64,000 nt of DNA from Jannaschia pagri (GCF_019655435.1 NZ_BPFH01000006.1:124001-188000), one strand, 5' to 3'. Positions 52,882 to 62,904 are shown, counted from the first letter of the stretch. Made by a program: numbers and translations. The notes: generated from the sequence alone by a model not told the origin.

Positions 52882-52954
52882 CACCGTCTGTCACCATGCC
52901 GTTGCGCCCCTGTGGTCTGCGCCCCATGGTGTGCGCCGGACCCAGGGGGATGCG

Positions 52955-54346
52955 ATGAGAGACCTGACGCAAAAGCGCCGCGTGCGCGGGTGGATGATGT
53001 TCGACGTCGCGTCCCAGCCGTTTTACACGCTTTGCCTGACGTTCCTATTCGGTCCCTACCTAACCTCGACCCTGACCGAGGTGTGGCAGGCCGGTGGTGT
53101 GCCCGAGCAGCAGTCGGATGCCGATGCCCAGGCGCTGTGGTCGCGGTTGCAGATGATGATCGGTCTGGCGATCGCGGTGACGGCCCCGTTTCTGGGCGCC
53201 TTGGCGGATCGGACGGGGCGCCGACGGGGCTGGATCCTGTTGTTTTCCGCCTTCTATGTCGCGGGAACGGCTGGCCTTTGGCTTATGATGCCCGATGGCA
53301 GCGGTCTGACCGTGGCGTTGATCGCCTTTGCCATGGCGATGATTGGGGCCGAGTACACGACCATTTACACCAACGCGATGTTGCCGGACTTGGTGCCCGC
53401 GTCCCAAACGGGGCGCGTGTCGGGCCGAGGCTATGCCATCGGATACGCTGGCGGTGTGCTGGCCTTGTTCATCATGTTGCTGGGCTTTGCTGACAATGCA
53501 GAGGGGCGCACTTTCTTGGAGGGTGTGCCTCTCTTTGGGTTGGATGGCGCCGCGCGGGAGGGGACGCGCTTTGTCGGCCCCTTTTCAGCCCTCTGGTTCA
53601 TCGTCTTCATGGTGCCCTTCTTCCTCTGGGTGAAAGATCCCGCAGGGGCGGTTGGCGGCGCGTCCCTGCGCCAGGCTTGGCTGGATGTGCGGACCCTCGT
53701 GCGGAAGGTCCCGGCCCAGCGCAGCCTGTCGGCTTGGCTTCTGAGTTCCATGTTCTTTCGGGATGCTTTGGTCGCGCTCTACGCCTTTGGCGGAACCTAT
53801 GCGGCCCTGGTCCTCGACTGGGAGACGACGTCCATCGGCATCTTTGGTATTCTGAGTGCGATCACCGCAGGGGTGGCCAGCTACATTGGGGCCAACATCG
53901 ACGCGCGGCACGGGCCGAAGCCAGCCATCACCGCTATGATCCTGACGCTGACGGGGGTCGTTGCGCTTCTGTGTCTGATGTCGCGCGAGGCGTTTCTGTT
54001 CATCCCCCTGTCCGAGGGCAGCCTGGTCCCAGACGTCGTCTTTTACATCATCGGGTGCGTGATCGGCGGGGCTGGGGGCGTTTTGCAGGCGGCCAGCCGC
54101 ACGATGATGGTGCGCCATGCGGATCCGGCACGCCCGACCGAGGCCTTCGGACTCTATGCGCTCTCGGGCAAAGCGACGGCTTTTCTCGCGCCAGCCCTGA
54201 TCTGGATCGCGACGGATCTGACCGGGTCGGCACGGTTGGGTATTCTGCCGGTGGCGGGTCTGTTCATGTTGGGATTGCTGCTGTTAGTCTGGGTGAAACC
54301 GAATGGGGAGCACACCGCATGGTCCGAACCGTCCTCGCCTGTCTGA
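52955..54346 (+). CDS. MFS transporter, UMF1/Atg22 type
   Basis: 463 residues, about twelve membrane segments. RVRGWMMFDVASQPFYTL near the N-terminus and GALADRTGRRRGWILLF after the second helix fit the UMF1 family related to vacuolar effluxer Atg22. AGGGGGA precedes the ATG. The last 28 bases overlap mepA. Confidence 0.88.
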   Translation: MRDLTQKRRVRGWMMFDVASQPFYTLCLTFLFGPYLTSTLTEVWQAGGVPEQQSDADAQALWSRLQMMIGLAIAVTAPFLGALADRTGRRRGWILLFSAFYVAGTAGLWLMMPDGSGLTVALIAFAMAMIGAEYTTIYTNAMLPDLVPASQTGRVSGRGYAIGYAGGVLALFIMLLGFADNAEGRTFLEGVPLFGLDGAAREGTRFVGPFSALWFIVFMVPFFLWVKDPAGAVGGASLRQAWLDVRTLVRKVPAQRSLSAWLLSSMFFRDALVALYAFGGTYAALVLDWETTSIGIFGILSAITAGVASYIGANIDARHGPKPAITAMILTLTGVVALLCLMSREAFLFIPLSEGSLVPDVVFYIIGCVIGGAGGVLQAASRTMMVRHADPARPTEAFGLYALSGKATAFLAPALIWIATDLTGSARLGILPVAGLFMLGLLLLVWVKPNGEHTAWSEPSSPV

Positions 54347-55179
54347 TTGCTGCTGCCCTTTGGTCGGCGCCAGCCCAGGCGCAAACCGCCAAGGAATTGT
54401 TTGGCCGGGTGGATCGGCCCAGTGCCGCCCAGCCGGAACCCTACGGCCGCCATGCGCGGGGCTGTGCGGCGGGGCTGGTGGAACTGGCCGAGACGGGACC
54501 CAGTTGGCAGGCCATGCGGCTGAGCCGGAACCGCAACTGGGGTCACCCGGAGATGGTCGATCTGGTGCAAGACCTGGCCCGGCACATGGATCGCATCGGC
54601 TGGGGTGGGATCTATGTGGGCGACCTGAGTGCGCCGCGTGGCGGCCCCATCTCCGGCCATGCGAGCCACCAGATTGGGTTGGATGCGGATATCTGGCTCT
54701 ATCCCGCCACGGATATGACCCTGTCCCGGCGGCAGCGCGAAAACCTGTCGGCGATTTCCATGCGGCGGCAGAACGGCGCCTTTGTCAACGACAACTGGAC
54801 CCGGGGCCAGCACGAGCTGATCAAGAAAGCCGCCCAGGACCCGCGGACGACGCGGATCTTCATCTTCCCCGGCGCCAAGGTTGAGATGTGCAAGACCGAG
54901 ACTGGCGATCGGTCCTGGTTGCGCAAGGTACGGCCCTGGTACGGGCATCACTATCATTTCCACATTCGCATCGCTTGCCCACGCGGTGCCCGTAACTGTG
55001 AGGATCAGGCCGCGCCGCCGCCGGGCGATGGCTGCGCCGAGGCGCAGGATTGGGTGAACAACATCCTCAACCCGCCGCCGCCGGATCCCAACGCGCCGCC
55101 GCCGCGCCCCCGTGTTGAACCGACCTTGGCCGATATGCCCGCCCAATGCGCCGCTGTCTTGTCTGCGCCCTCGCGCTGA
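54319..55179 (+). CDS. mepA: Penicillin-insensitive murein endopeptidase
   Basis: 286 residues with signal peptide (MVRTVLACLIAAALWSAPAQAQ). MepA/M74 zinc site residues are in GHASHQIGLDADIW and HYHFHIRIACP. It cuts D-Ala-meso-DAP cross-links in the periplasm. It overlaps the MFS gene by 28 bases and the esterase-like gene by 34. The C-terminus is proline-rich (NPPPPDPNAPPPRPR). Confidence 0.93.
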   Translation: MVRTVLACLIAAALWSAPAQAQTAKELFGRVDRPSAAQPEPYGRHARGCAAGLVELAETGPSWQAMRLSRNRNWGHPEMVDLVQDLARHMDRIGWGGIYVGDLSAPRGGPISGHASHQIGLDADIWLYPATDMTLSRRQRENLSAISMRRQNGAFVNDNWTRGQHELIKKAAQDPRTTRIFIFPGAKVEMCKTETGDRSWLRKVRPWYGHHYHFHIRIACPRGARNCEDQAAPPPGDGCAEAQDWVNNILNPPPPDPNAPPPRPRVEPTLADMPAQCAAVLSAPSR

Positions 55180-55994
55180 CGCTGGCGGCCCCGGCCTGGG
55201 CCGCAGACCACCTTGGAAGCTACACTTGGACGCCCGATTGGCCCGAGGCGGGGGGCTTTTCGGCCCTCTGGCTTGGGCCTGACGGAGAGCAGTTCGCCAC
55301 TCTGTCTGACAGGGGATACTGGGTGCAGGGGCGTCTGGTTCGGGACGCAACTGGGGCTGTCACATCGGTGAGGCAGGTGACCCACGGGCCTTTGTTGCGA
55401 TCCACCGGTGGCCGGTTGCGAGGCAAAGAATTCGATGCCGAGGGTCTGGCGCGCACGGAGGCCGGGTGGTTCGTGGCCTTTGAAGGCGTCCACCGCGTGA
55501 TGCGCCATGACACGCTCGACAGCCCACCGGAGCGGATCCCCTTGCCCCCGGCCTTCGACGGGCTCCAGGCGAATTCGGGGCTGGAGGCGCTGGCGGCCTC
55601 CGCAGATGGTACGCTCTATGCCATCCCGGAGCGGTCGGGCGCGGTCGAGCGGCCCTTTCCGGTCTATTGCTATGACACGGGACAGTGGCGGCAGCCCTTT
55701 GGCCTGCGCCGCGACGGGCCATTCCTCGTCTCGGGCGCCGATATCTTTGATGGACGCCTCTATATTCTGGAGCGGCATTTCGCTTTGGTTGGGTTTCGCA
55801 GCCGGGTCCGCAGTTTCGACATGACTGGCGGGGACGAACGGTTGGAGATGGAAAGCGGGTTGCGGGACCATGACAACCTGGAAGGGATCGCCGTTTGGCA
55901 AGACGCCGATGGCCGGCGCCGTATGACGCTCGTGTCCGACAACAACCAACAGGTGCTGCAACGGACGGAGTTCGTGGACTACGTGCTGGACTAG
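55146..55994 (+). CDS. Esterase-like/phytase-like beta-propeller protein
   Basis: 282 residues with signal peptide (MRRCLVCALALTLAAPAWAAD). It fits the 'esterase-like activity of phytase' family: GGFSALWLGPDGEQFATLSDRGYW, GLEALAASADGTLYAIPERSG, HDNLEGIAVW and LVSDNNQQVLQRTEFVDY. Periplasmic. Reaction uncertain. Confidence 0.86.
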   Translation: MRRCLVCALALTLAAPAWAADHLGSYTWTPDWPEAGGFSALWLGPDGEQFATLSDRGYWVQGRLVRDATGAVTSVRQVTHGPLLRSTGGRLRGKEFDAEGLARTEAGWFVAFEGVHRVMRHDTLDSPPERIPLPPAFDGLQANSGLEALAASADGTLYAIPERSGAVERPFPVYCYDTGQWRQPFGLRRDGPFLVSGADIFDGRLYILERHFALVGFRSRVRSFDMTGGDERLEMESGLRDHDNLEGIAVWQDADGRRRMTLVSDNNQQVLQRTEFVDYVLD

Positions 55995-56027
55995 GCCCGC
56001 GCCACCGGGCGCGCGGGCTGGTCGCGC

Positions 56028-56870
56028 CTAGAGCGAGGCGCGACGGGTGCGGGGCAGGTGCCAGCCATCCATGGCGGCCAAGGCGTCCTCGGCGGTTTCC
56101 ACAAAGCGGAACAGGTCCAGGTCATCTTGCCCGATGGTGCCCGCGTCCAACAGCGCGTCCCAGTTGACGATGCTGCGCCAGAAGGTTTCGCCGAACAGCA
56201 GGACGGGCACACGTTCCATCCGCCCGGTTTGGATCAGGGTGAGGGTCTCGAACAACTCATCCAGGGTGCCGAAGCCGCCCGGAAAGACGCAGACGGCGGC
56301 GGCCCGCACCAGGAAGTGCATCTTGCGCACAGCGAAATAGTGGAAGTTGAACGCAAGCTCGGGCGTGACGTAAGGATTGGGCGCCTGTTCGTGGGGCAGC
56401 ACGATGTTGAGCCCGATGGAACGGCCCCCCGCCTCGGCGGCGCCCCGGTTCCCGGCCTCCATCACGCCGGGTCCGCCGCCGGTCACCACCACGTTTTCCC
56501 GCCCGCCCGAGGTGGCCAAGGACCGTTCGGTCACCAGATGGGCGAAGCGCCGGGCCTCTTCGTATTGGCTGGACAGGTCGCGCAGGGTCTCGGTCCGGGC
56601 CTGATCGCGATCTTCCGGGCGCGGCACGCGGGCGCCGCCGAATAGAACGACCGTGCTGTCGATCTGGGCCTCATCCATCAGCAGGGTCGGCTTGAGCAGT
56701 TCAAGCTGAAGGCGGACGGGCCGCAGGTCGTCGCGACACAGGAAATCCTCGTCGGCAAAGGCCAGGCGGTAGGCAGGAGACCGGGTTTGCGGCGTGGAGG
56801 GCAGACCCTCGGCGGTTTCCACGTCCTCTCGCGAATGGCGCAGGGGATGGCGACGGTCGATCTCGGTCAT
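56028..56870 (-). CDS. LOG family nucleotide phosphoribohydrolase-like protein
   Basis: 280 residues. The core has VVLFGGARVP, TGGGPGVMEAGNRGA and PGGFGTLDELFE, the PGGxGTxxE motif of LOG/TIGR00730 proteins that release free cytokinin-type bases or hydrolyse nucleotide monophosphates. The N-terminal about 75 residues are an extension (compare YgdH-type longer members). Divergent from the PLP enzyme gene by 60 bases. Confidence 0.9.
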   Translation of the reverse strand: MTEIDRRHPLRHSREDVETAEGLPSTPQTRSPAYRLAFADEDFLCRDDLRPVRLQLELLKPTLLMDEAQIDSTVVLFGGARVPRPEDRDQARTETLRDLSSQYEEARRFAHLVTERSLATSGGRENVVVTGGGPGVMEAGNRGAAEAGGRSIGLNIVLPHEQAPNPYVTPELAFNFHYFAVRKMHFLVRAAAVCVFPGGFGTLDELFETLTLIQTGRMERVPVLLFGETFWRSIVNWDALLDAGTIGQDDLDLFRFVETAEDALAAMDGWHLPRTRRASL

Positions 56871-56930
56871 GGGTGGTCCTTGTCAGCGGCTCGGAGGTCC
56901 GGTGTAACAGGCAAAACGGAGGCGCGCGAT

Positions 56931-57869
56931 ATGGATTGGTTGGCACTCGATGGCACCGCCCGGCGGCAGGCGATCAGCGCGGCGCAGGCGCGGGTCGCAG
57001 GGCACGCGCGGGTCACGCCGGTGGCGCAGCTGCGGCTGGGCGGGTTCGATGTGGACGTGAAGCTGGAGCAGATGCAGCACACGGGCAGCTTCAAGGCCCG
57101 GGGGGCGTTCAACAACCTTCTGACGCGGGAGGTGCCGTCGGCGGGTGTGGTCGCGGCCTCTGGCGGGAACCATGGGGCGGCGGTGGCCCATGCGGCGGCG
57201 TCGCTGGGGTATCCGGCCCATATCTTCGTGCCGGAGGTGGCGGGTCCAGCCAAGATCGCCGTGATCGAGCGGGCGGGCGCCACCTGTCACGTGGTCCCGG
57301 GGCTCTATGCGGACGCCCAGGAGGCGGCGCTGGATCACGAGGCGCGCACCGGGGCGATGCAGGTGCATCCCTATGACATCCCCGAAACGGTGGCGGGGCA
57401 GGGAACCTGCTTTGCCGAGTGGGAAGATCAGGGATTGGACGCGGACACTGTCGTGATTGCCGTTGGGGGCGGAGGCCTGATCTCTGGGGCCTATTCCTGG
57501 TTTGCGGATCGGCGCCGCGTTGTGGCGGTGGAGCCGGAGACGTCCCGCGCGCTGAACGCTGCGCTGGCGGCGGGGGCGCCGGTGGATGTGCCCGTGTCGG
57601 GGGTGGCGGCCAACGCGCTGGGGGCCAAGCGGATCGGGTCGATTTGCTTTGGGCTGGCCCAGGGCCAAACCAGTGTGACGGTTACGGACGACGCCATCGT
57701 CGCGGCGCAGCAGATGCTTTGGCAAGAGGCGCGTCTGTTGGTGGAGCCGTCGGGTGCCGCTGCCTTGGCGGCGCTGACCTCGGGGGTCTATGTTCCCTCA
57801 GAGGGGGAGCGCGTCGCGGTCCTCATCTGTGGCGCCAATCCTGCGCCCGACCCATTTGCAGAAAGCTAA
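56931..57869 (+). CDS. Threonine/serine dehydratase-like PLP enzyme
   Basis: 312 residues, fold type II. PLP lysine in HTGSFKARGAFN, SGGNHGAAVAHAA and the phosphate-binding GGGGLISG are present. No ACT-like regulatory domain, unlike ilvA at the window start, so it is a catabolic or generalist type (threonine, serine or hydroxy-aspartate-like substrates). GGAGG before ATG 56931 fixes the start. Three bases before the thioredoxin-like gene. Confidence 0.9.
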   Translation: MDWLALDGTARRQAISAAQARVAGHARVTPVAQLRLGGFDVDVKLEQMQHTGSFKARGAFNNLLTREVPSAGVVAASGGNHGAAVAHAAASLGYPAHIFVPEVAGPAKIAVIERAGATCHVVPGLYADAQEAALDHEARTGAMQVHPYDIPETVAGQGTCFAEWEDQGLDADTVVIAVGGGGLISGAYSWFADRRRVVAVEPETSRALNAALAAGAPVDVPVSGVAANALGAKRIGSICFGLAQGQTSVTVTDDAIVAAQQMLWQEARLLVEPSGAAALAALTSGVYVPSEGERVAVLICGANPAPDPFAES

Positions 57870-57872
57870 ACC

Positions 57873-58382
57873 ATGGCCCTGACGGAAACGCCGAAGATCG
57901 ACTTTGGCCAGCCTTGTCCCGATTTTACCCTGCCCGATGCCACGGGCACGCGGTTCGCGCGGGACGATCTGGCGGGGCCAGGGGGCCTCGTCGTGGCGTT
58001 TATCTGCAACCATTGTCCTTATGTGATCCGCCAGATTGACGGGTTGGCCGCCGATTTGGCCGCTTTGGCCGGGGCGGGTGTCGGGGCCTGCTGCATTATG
58101 CCCAACGATTGGACCGCCTACCCGGCGGATGCGCCAGACCGGATGGGCGCCTTTGCGGCGGCCCACGGGCTGACGGTGCCCTATCTGGTGGATGAGACCC
58201 AGGCAGTGGCGCGGGCCATGGGCGCGGTCTGTACGCCCGATCTGTTTGGCTATGGCCCGGATCTGACGCTCCGCTATCGCGGGCGGCCGGCGGAGTTGCG
58301 GGCCGCGATGGAGGCCGTGACCCGGGGGGCGGACGTGCCGGATCAGGTGCCGGGCATGGGTTGTTCCATCAAGTGGCGCTAG
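57873..58382 (+). CDS. Thioredoxin-like (redoxin) protein
   Basis: 169 residues, AhpC/TSA-type thioredoxin fold. FICNHCPYV carries the CxxC pair typical of this 'thioredoxin family' group; CGxx neighbour Cys residues lie at GACCIMPND. No signal peptide. Function unknown; possibly a thiol peroxidase-like reductase. Its stop overlaps the convergent DMT gene by four bases. Confidence 0.85.
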   Translation: MALTETPKIDFGQPCPDFTLPDATGTRFARDDLAGPGGLVVAFICNHCPYVIRQIDGLAADLAALAGAGVGACCIMPNDWTAYPADAPDRMGAFAAAHGLTVPYLVDETQAVARAMGAVCTPDLFGYGPDLTLRYRGRPAELRAAMEAVTRGADVPDQVPGMGCSIKWR

Positions 58383-58834
58383 AGCCGGGACAGAACCAGC
58401 CCACCCGCCACGAGCGCCAAGGCCAACAGGCGGGTTGGCGTGATCGGATGGACCGGCAGGTTGAAGGCGCCCAGCGCATCGAGGACCAGGGCCGCCGAGA
58501 GTTGCCCGAGCAAAAGCGCCGCGAAGGCCGTCAGGATCCCAATCGACGGCACCGACCACAGCATCGCCCAGACCACCGCCGCGCCGAGTAGCCCGCCCGC
58601 CAGCATCCAGAGCGGCTGGGATGGGGCGGCCAGCAAGGCGCCGCCCTGACCAAGGGCCAAAGACAGGACCAGCAGCGCGGCAAAGCCAACGCCAAAGGAA
58701 ACGGCTGCTGCGGCCACGCCACCACCGATGGCACGGCCCAGGGCGGCGTTCAGCGGCGCTTGGATGCCAAAGCCCACGCCGACGGCAAAGACCACGATCA
58801 CCGGGATCAGGATGGCGGGGGAGAGGGTGGGCAT
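58379..58834 (-). CDS. DMT family transporter (YdcZ/DUF606 type)
   Basis: 151 residues, five hydrophobic segments making one DUF606 unit ([19 protein letters not shown] near the N-terminus). The family often works as paired small subunits; only one is here. Substrate unknown. Confidence 0.87.
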   Translation of the reverse strand: MPTLSPAILIPVIVVFAVGVGFGIQAPLNAALGRAIGGGVAAAAVSFGVGFAALLVLSLALGQGGALLAAPSQPLWMLAGGLLGAAVVWAMLWSVPSIGILTAFAALLLGQLSAALVLDALGAFNLPVHPITPTRLLALALVAGGLVLSRL

Positions 58835-58903
58835 GGCGCGGCTCCGGGATTGGTCGGGTCACCCAGCGGTGACTGGGACGGGCCCGCGCGTCAACCGCCC
58901 AAA

Positions 58904-58935
58904 GGGGCGTCGGGGTCTCGGGGCATTGCCCCCCG
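58904..58935. repeat. Dispersed repeat with hairpin, upstream of dapD
   Basis: GGGGCGTCGGGGTCTCGGGGC-att-GCCCCCC: hairpin GGGGC-att-GCCCC (58920-58932), preceded by CGGGGTC as in the 21231 copy. It lies between the divergent DMT and dapD genes. More diverged than the other copies. Confidence 0.4.
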
Positions 58936-58993
58936 GTGCGGCCGTGGGGTAGAGCGGGCCGATCCTGATTTCTCACGCCCGGAGCACCGCCCC

Positions 58994-59821
58994 ATGTCGA
59001 ACGCACAGCTCGAAACCGCCATCGAAGCCGCCTGGGAGTCGCGCGACACGGTCACGCCCCAGACCACCGGCGAGGCGCGGGACGCGATTGAGGCGACCCT
59101 TGAGGCGCTCGACAACGGCAGCCTACGGGTGGCGGAGCGGCTGGCGAGCGGTGACTGGCATGTGAACCAATGGGCCAAAAAAGCGGTGCTGCTGGGCTTT
59201 CGCATCAAGGACATGGAGCCCCACGAAGGCGGGCCACAGGGCTCCACCTGGTGGGACAAGGTGGACAGCAAGTTCCACGGCTGGAACTCTGCCAAGTGGG
59301 AGGCCGCCGGCTTCCGCGCCGTCCCCAACTGCGTCGTGCGCAAATCGGCCTATGTGGCGCCGGGCGTGGTTCTGATGCCGTCCTTCGTGAACCTGGGCGC
59401 CTATGTGGATTCGGGCACCATGGTGGACACCTGGGCCACGGTCGGGTCCTGCGCCCAGATCGGCAAGAACGTCCACCTGTCCGGCGGTGTGGGCATCGGC
59501 GGCGTACTGGAGCCTATGCAGGCGGGCCCCACGATCATCGAGGACAACTGCTTCATCGGGGCCCGCTCCGAGGTCGTCGAGGGCTGCATCGTGCGCGAGG
59601 GGTCGGTCCTGGGAATGGGCGTGTTCATCGGCAAATCCACCAAGATCGTGGACCGCGAAACCGGTGAGGTCATGTACGGTGAGGTCCCGCCCTATTCGGT
59701 CGTCGTCGCGGGGTCGATGCCGTCCAAGAACGGCATTAACCTCTATTGTGCGGTGATCGTGAAGCGGGTGGATGAGCAGACACGCTCGAAAACCGGCATT
59801 AACGAGCTGCTGCGCGACTAA
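58994..59821 (+). CDS. dapD: Tetrahydrodipicolinate N-succinyltransferase
   Basis: 275 residues. Left-handed beta-helix hexapeptide repeats (about 105-215; [39 protein letters not shown]) and the C-terminal [21 protein letters not shown] match DapD. It acts in lysine/meso-DAP synthesis ahead of DapE, which lies 1.1 kb downstream. ATG 58994 chosen by family N-terminus. A small hairpin (GGTGCC...GGCACC, 59830-59850) follows. Confidence 0.96.
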   Translation: MSNAQLETAIEAAWESRDTVTPQTTGEARDAIEATLEALDNGSLRVAERLASGDWHVNQWAKKAVLLGFRIKDMEPHEGGPQGSTWWDKVDSKFHGWNSAKWEAAGFRAVPNCVVRKSAYVAPGVVLMPSFVNLGAYVDSGTMVDTWATVGSCAQIGKNVHLSGGVGIGGVLEPMQAGPTIIEDNCFIGARSEVVEGCIVREGSVLGMGVFIGKSTKIVDRETGEVMYGEVPPYSVVVAGSMPSKNGINLYCAVIVKRVDEQTRSKTGINELLRD

Positions 59822-59863
59822 GCATTTGGGGTGCCGCCCATTGTGGCACCTGGTGCGCCGGGG

Positions 59864-60160
59864 CTAACCGCCTGATTGGTCGCGGTTGGCCACACGCGCG
59901 ATGGCGGCCTGCTGCTGTTGGACCAAAGCGTCCTGCCGGAGGCGCTGGGCCTCAATCTCGTCCATGATCCGGAGCGCCTGGGCCTCCCGGCCCATGGCCT
60001 TCCACCTGGCTTTGCGCCAGGCGCGTTTCGCGGTTTCGGGCGACCAGGGAAGCTTGGCCTCTGCCAACCAGCGGCGCAAAACGGGCGGCAGCCGGTCATA
60101 AGCGGCCATATTGTCCCGCTGGGCCCGGCTAAGTGTCAGGTTTGTGCGCTGGTTGCTCAT
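59864..60160 (-). CDS. DUF6525-like small protein
   Basis: 98 residues. NMAAYDRLPPVLRRWLAEAKLPWSPETAKRAW resembles small Rhodobacterales proteins of the DUF6525 family. Function unknown, helical, Gln/Arg-rich C-terminus. Convergent with dapD. Confidence 0.75.
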   Translation of the reverse strand: MSNQRTNLTLSRAQRDNMAAYDRLPPVLRRWLAEAKLPWSPETAKRAWRKARWKAMGREAQALRIMDEIEAQRLRQDALVQQQQAAIARVANRDQSGG

Positions 60161-60287
60161 CCCACCCCCTGTCGTCGGAATATTGTCGCTGGGGTGGGCC
60201 TGTCAAACGGGCAAAGCCGCACATATCTGGGAACCTAGGCGCGGTGCGGGCCGTTCCTTATACGCACACCATCACGGGAGAGCGACA

Positions 60288-60542
60288 ATGCAAGGTTTGG
60301 GATGGATCGCTGCCATCTTCGTGGGCGGCTTGGCCGGATGGATCGGCAGCATGATCATGAAGGCCAAGACCGGCCTGCTCATGAACATCGTCTTGGGTAT
60401 TCTTGGTGCGGTGATTGCGAATTTCCTGCTGAGCCTTGTGGGCATTTACGCCGCTGGCGCCTGGGTGTCGCAGCTTGTGGTCGGCATCGCTGGGGCCTGC
60501 ATTCTGATCGCAGGGGTGCGCATGGTGCGGGGCCGCGCCTGA
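60288..60542 (+). CDS. GlsB/YeaQ/YmgE family membrane protein
   Basis: 84 residues with three membrane helices and glycine-rich turns (FVGGLAGWIGSMIMK, NIVLGILGAVIANFLL). The family is stress-associated. GGGAG precedes the ATG. 41 bases separate it from the next gene. Confidence 0.9.
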   Translation: MQGLGWIAAIFVGGLAGWIGSMIMKAKTGLLMNIVLGILGAVIANFLLSLVGIYAAGAWVSQLVVGIAGACILIAGVRMVRGRA

Positions 60543-60583
60543 CCCGCTTGACAACCCACTGGGCGGAACCCACACCCGGACAC

Positions 60584-60928
60584 ATGGCCCAGACCCCGAA
60601 GAAACCGAAGCGACCCCATGCGGTCTTTACCCTGCTGGTGGAGGTGGGGCGGCGCGCGAACGATGGCCTACCCGAGGGGGCCTCTGGCGCGGCGCTGATG
60701 TGCTATGCCTCTGGCGTGGACGAGGAAGAGGCCGTGCGCGAAACCGTCGCCGTTCTCAAGCAGGCCGATTTGAACGTGCTGGAGGTGACCGGCTACGGCA
60801 CCTTGGACGAACGGCTGGACCAGGGTCACGACATCGAAGCCGATGAGCGCGCCTTGATGGATCGGGCCTTGGCGGAAAACTCCGTCATTGTCGCGCAAAC
60901 CACTGTGTTCCGCGAGGACGAGGCATGA
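60584..60928 (+). CDS. Conserved-looking hypothetical protein upstream of dapE
   Basis: 114 residues, not recognised. A basic N-terminus ([12 protein letters not shown]) leads to [54 protein letters not shown], with alternating strand-helix character like a ferredoxin-like fold. Overlaps dapE by ATGA, so it is co-translated and may belong to the DAP branch. Confidence 0.75.
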   Translation: MAQTPKKPKRPHAVFTLLVEVGRRANDGLPEGASGAALMCYASGVDEEEAVRETVAVLKQADLNVLEVTGYGTLDERLDQGHDIEADERALMDRALAENSVIVAQTTVFREDEA

Positions 60929-62088
60929 GCGTCGACCCGGTGGCCCTGACAGCGGACCTGGTGCGGTGCCCCTCGGTCACCCCGACGGAAGGCGGCGCGC
61001 TGGTGTTGCTGGAGGCGCTGCTCTCCGAGGCCGGGTTTACCTGTACCCGCGTGGATCGAGGCGGGGTTGCGAACCTTTACGCGCGCTGGGGCGCCAAAGG
61101 CCATGGGCGAACCTTCGGGTTCAATGGGCATACGGATGTCGTGCCCGTGGGGGACTTGGCGGCCTGGACCCATGATCCCTTCGGCGCGGTGATCGAGGAC
61201 GGATGGCTCTATGGTCGTGGGGCCACGGATATGAAGTCTGGTGTGGCGGCCTTTGCCGCGGCGGCGGTGGATTACGTCACTGCGACCCCGCCGGACGGGG
61301 CGGTCGTCTTGGCCATTACCGGCGACGAAGAGGGCGACGCCCTGCATGGCACGACGGCCCTGCTCGATTGGATGGACGCCGAGGGCGAGCGGTTGGATGC
61401 TTGTTTGGTCGGCGAACCGACCAGCCCCGACCACATGGGCCAAATGATGAAGATCGGGCGGCGCGGCTCCATGACCGTCTGGATCACGCTGCGGGGGCGT
61501 CAGGGCCATGCGGCCTATCCCGATCGCGCGTTGAATCCATTGCCTGCCATGGCCCATTTGATGGCACGTTTGTCGGACCATGTGCTGGACACTGGCACGG
61601 AGCATTTCGATGCCTCGACCTTGGCGGTGGTGACGATGGATACGGGCAATGCCGCAACCAATGTCATCCCTGCCGAGACACGGGCCACGGTGAACATCCG
61701 GTTCAATGATGCCCATACGTCGGACAGTTTGCGCGAATTGGTGCAGGCCGAGATCGACCGGATCACCCGGGACCATGGCGTGACGGCTGAGATGGAGGTC
61801 AAGGTCTCGGGCGAGAGTTTCATCACACCCCCTGGACCCCTGTCAGAGTTGGTCTCCGCCGCAGTCCAGACCGAGACCAACCGGGTGCCAGAGATGTCGA
61901 CGACGGGCGGGACCTCAGACGCGCGTTTCGTCAAAAGCCACTGTCCGGTTGTGGAGTTCGGCCTCGTCGGACATCGGATGCACGCGGTCGATGAACGTGT
62001 GCGGGTGGAACAGATCCACCAGCTGAAAGCGATCTACGGTCGGATTTTGAGGGACTACTTTGCGGGAGAGCCAAAGACTTTTCGCTGA
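60925..62088 (+). CDS. dapE: Succinyl-diaminopimelate desuccinylase
   Basis: 387 residues, M20 family. Metal motifs [23 protein letters not shown] and TGDEEGDA are intact, with a dimerisation domain in the middle ([27 protein letters not shown]). It releases L,L-DAP in the succinyl branch. The stop codon lies within the first terminator hairpin. Confidence 0.96.
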   Translation: MSVDPVALTADLVRCPSVTPTEGGALVLLEALLSEAGFTCTRVDRGGVANLYARWGAKGHGRTFGFNGHTDVVPVGDLAAWTHDPFGAVIEDGWLYGRGATDMKSGVAAFAAAAVDYVTATPPDGAVVLAITGDEEGDALHGTTALLDWMDAEGERLDACLVGEPTSPDHMGQMMKIGRRGSMTVWITLRGRQGHAAYPDRALNPLPAMAHLMARLSDHVLDTGTEHFDASTLAVVTMDTGNAATNVIPAETRATVNIRFNDAHTSDSLRELVQAEIDRITRDHGVTAEMEVKVSGESFITPPGPLSELVSAAVQTETNRVPEMSTTGGTSDARFVKSHCPVVEFGLVGHRMHAVDERVRVEQIHQLKAIYGRILRDYFAGEPKTFR

Positions 62089-62122
62089 AAAGTCTTTGAA
62101 AAAGTCTTCAGAGAAGACTTTT
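62073..62122. terminator. Twin terminator hairpins between convergent dapE and yaaA
   Basis: AAAGACTTTT-cgctg-AAAAGTCTTT (62073-62097) and AAAAGTCTTC-aga-GAAGACTTTT (62100-62122). The arms share the AAGACTTTT core, so arms 1 to 4 can pair in alternative ways. The second ends in TTTT on the plus strand; its mirror serves yaaA. Confidence 0.75.
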
Positions 62123-62133
62123 GGCCCCCACCG

Positions 62134-62904
62134 TCAGGCCGCGGTGCGGGCCTCGGCGGGGCGCAGGAAAACAGGCGCATCTTCGGTCGAGCGATCTGGC
62201 TGATAGACGTAGCCGCCCGTCTCGAACCCCTGCAGATCCGAGGGATGCTGGACACGGTTCTCCAGCGCGAAGCGCGCCATCGCCCCCCGCGCCTGTTTGG
62301 CGAAGAAGCTTACGATCTTTGGGCCGCCCGGCTTATCCTCCAGAAAGGTGGGGGTCACGACGGGCAGGGACAGAGCCTTACGATCCACCGCGCCGAAATA
62401 CTCCTGACTGGCGCAATTGAGCAGCCAACCGGCGCCGGTGGCCTCGGCATCCGCCGTCAGCGTTTTGGCAATGCGGTCGCCCCAAAAGGCATAGAGATCG
62501 CGACCCCGGCGGGTCGACAGCTTGCTGCCCATTTCCAAACGATATGGCTTCAACGCATCGAGCGGACGCAAGAGGCCGTAGAGGCCAGACAGAATGCGCA
62601 AATGCTCCTGACCATAGCGCAGGGCGTCGTCAGACAAGGTGGCGGCGTCGAGCCCGGTGTAGGTGTCGCCATTGAACGCAAAGATCGCCGGCTTTTCGGG
62701 CGCCATGTCCCAGTCACGGAAGCGGTCGCGGTTCAGCCGTGCCAGCTTCTCTGAGATGTCCATCAAGGCCTGGAGGTCTTTGATCCCCTTGCGGCGGGCC
62801 GTCCGCACCAAGCTGGCCGTCTCTTCGGGGAAGCGCGGGGCGGTTGTGTCCACCTCGATGGGATCGAAATCGAGGGATTTGGCGGGAGAGATGACGGTCA
62901 GCAT
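62134..62904 (-). CDS. yaaA: Peroxide stress protein YaaA (DUF328)
   Basis: 256 residues. MLTVISPAKSLDF, GLYGLLRPLDALKPYRLEMGS and FFAKQARGAMARF are family-defining. In Escherichia coli YaaA lowers free iron under peroxide stress. Normal length. Convergent with dapE. Confidence 0.95.
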   Translation of the reverse strand: MLTVISPAKSLDFDPIEVDTTAPRFPEETASLVRTARRKGIKDLQALMDISEKLARLNRDRFRDWDMAPEKPAIFAFNGDTYTGLDAATLSDDALRYGQEHLRILSGLYGLLRPLDALKPYRLEMGSKLSTRRGRDLYAFWGDRIAKTLTADAEATGAGWLLNCASQEYFGAVDRKALSLPVVTPTFLEDKPGGPKIVSFFAKQARGAMARFALENRVQHPSDLQGFETGGYVYQPDRSTEDAPVFLRPAEARTAA

